Of a stretch of 64,000 nucleotides of DNA, positions 62,695 to 64,000 are shown piece by piece. The notes beneath the pieces are model-generated. The model was not told the origin of the DNA. It ran no database searches and saw only the letters and a list, made by a program, of their open reading frames with translations. Each line of letters opens with the position of its first letter. Within the stretch, counting starts at the first letter, position 1. Origin of the DNA: Clusia tigrina (lineage: Eukaryota; Arthropoda; Insecta; Diptera; Clusiidae); NCBI GenBank assembly GCA_920105625.2, contig OV050030.1, forward strand, positions 178,265,315 to 178,329,314, read 5' to 3'. The position numbers and the translations under genes are program-made.

Positions 62695-63620
62695 TTTTAT
62701 TGCATAACTGACAAAATGGAATGAAAACACTAACATGTACGTTGTCCGTATAAAAAATCCAACGTGTCAGCCATTATTGCATATATCAGTATGTATATTG
62801 TATTATTGTCTAGAAAGAAGAAGAGATGATTTTAGCCAAAACCCAAAGTTACTCCGTAATTTTAGCGAGAAACGGCTACAACAACAATAACAGCCACAAC
62901 TACCATCGTTCAATTAGCATCGTAGAATAATCTCCTGGCGCAAAAAATCGTTTTAACCACGAAAAGATCGAGCATAACATAGCCCAGCTTTATCGCCTAA
63001 CTTCGTAACGATTTTTCCAATGAGAAAATGTCCACTGTCACTGACTAAGCGAATATCGAATATTTATTTTGACTTTGTCAGAAGCGCATTTAGTCGCACA
63101 AGCTTGCATCATCTTTATACGTACCGGTCCAGAAGGATGGGAGGGGTATGCAGGGTTTATCGAGGGACTTCACTCCGACAACGACAGCCCGTCAACCGGA
63201 TCAGCAGGGAGCAGAGGTCGCAGTGTAATATAAGATTTTAAGTGTAAACTAGAATAGTGATATTGTACAGATGTTTGTATATACGCCAATCAGAAAAGAG
63301 TCAATAAAAGACCAAATTATTAAAAGGGAAATATTAAAAAAAAAAAAAATTATAGAGGAAAAAAACATACAAAAGAAAACGAACACAAAGTAAGAAGAAA
63401 AAAAAATAATATGGAAAAGAAAAGAATAAAAAAGCAAATAAAAAAGAACCCAAATAAGGCGATTTAAAAAAAAAGAAAAAAAAAACTAAAACTCATTATA
63501 TGTACTCCTATATACTATAGAGTTAAATCAATGCACATAATTGTTTGCAGTGCAAGAAAATAATTGTAGAGATTAGTTAGAAGTTAGCTGCACTAACTTC
63601 TTTTAGAAAGAGGGGAGGGA
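62695..63620 (+). other. XC 3' non-coding end and purine tract
   Basis: Matches XB 38854-39687. Long A-runs at 63,335-63,480. The polypurine tract AGAAAGAGGGGAGGGA ends at 63620. No gene seen. Confidence 0.65.
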
Positions 63621-64000
63621 TGTTGTGAGTTAGAATCAAGCTACCTATGCGCAGTTGACTCACAGCACCGGCTCCTATTAAATTCATTAAGAGAGCACAT
63701 ATTTTTAGGGTGCAAATATTGTAAATGAATAGTATTTACGCATTAATTATGATGTAAACTTCTAGGGTGTCACATTTCCGCAGTCAATCTGACAAGGGGC
63801 ATTTAGAATGCACCGACGACACTTTTACTTTCAGTCGGTCAGTCTGGACTTGGGTCCAGAAAAGTCAAGACGTAGACTGTAATGCTTGTTTGTAAATAGT
63901 ATATAAGAACTAGTATTTTAAGAATAATATTTTTTCTTATTTTTAAACCAAAAGTGGCGTAGTGCTTATGGAAGAAAGTGATTTAGGTTTACAGGAACAC
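63621..64000 (+). repeat. XC 3' LTR, partial (cut by window edge)
   Basis: Starts TGTTGTGAGTTAG. It has a deletion around 63,845 relative to the 5' LTR. It runs to the window end at AGGAACAC, the point where ERV2 entered the other LTR. Confidence 0.88.

Larger units (their letters stand above)
47499..64000 (+). mobile_element. copy XC of family X with ERV2 and a truncated RTE, right end outside the window
   Basis: 5' LTR is split (47499-47915 and 53087-53143) by ERV2; the 3' LTR begins at 63621. Both LTRs share variants not found in XB (AAGAGAGCACAT, AGTATTTACGCATT), so they are a pair. Gag lost its zinc region, RT lost its polymerase box, and the integrase deletion is the same as in XA and XB. 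The region 60559-62694 is a recombinant of LINE-bearing and LINE-free copies. Confidence 0.88.

Overview
The window is eukaryotic and reads as insect DNA, most probably from a fly (Diptera). It is AT-rich and consists almost entirely of transposable elements of classes known together in Diptera: errantivirus-type LTR elements with an env frame, a copia-type element with a half-tRNA primer site, BEL/Pao, RTE- and LOA-like non-LTR elements, and a mariner-type transposon. I found no intact cellular gene, tRNA or rRNA. The species cannot be fixed from the sequence.

Layout. 1-3127: degraded copia-like element on the minus strand, running off the left edge. 3128-3414 plus 9263-9367: two halves of one unidentified open frame, split by a 5.8-kb non-autonomous LTR element (3415-9258, called N) that keeps only Gag and protease and has nearly identical LTRs. 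9368-24229: minus-strand copy XA of a gypsy-type family I call X, with errantivirus ERV1 (16171-23815) nested in its leader. 24230-26523 and 40166-41606: two halves of one LOA-like LINE, split by copy XB (26524-40165). XB carries a solo LTR (33646-34210) and a complete RTE-like LINE (35522-38839). 40982-41491: solo LTR of family X inside the LOA 3' end. About 41607-47498: minus-strand BEL/Pao element with a mariner-type insertion (44591-45515). 47499-64000: copy XC of family X, running off the right edge, with errantivirus ERV2 (47916-53082) in its 5' LTR and a truncated RTE copy (60559-62475).

Insertion order follows from nesting and LTR divergence counted by eye. LOA and Pao are oldest, X copies follow (XB LTR pair about 6-7% different), then ERV2 (about 2-3%), ERV1 (3 differences in 271 bp) and N (2 substitutions plus one 76-bp repeat unit in 1.6 kb).

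The most unusual system is family X. All three long copies share the same integrase deletion and the same RNase H frameshift although they sit at different places, so the lineage spread while already defective, presumably using proteins supplied in trans. All three keep a 7-codon leader exon with a consensus splice donor. XB and XC both carry, at one site and in sense orientation, an RTE LINE flanked by a 14-bp duplication. The 5' end of that LINE can be folded as an HDV-like self-cleaving ribozyme in both copies. XC also retains an unoccupied version of the insertion site downstream, which marks it as a recombinant of a LINE-bearing and a LINE-free copy.
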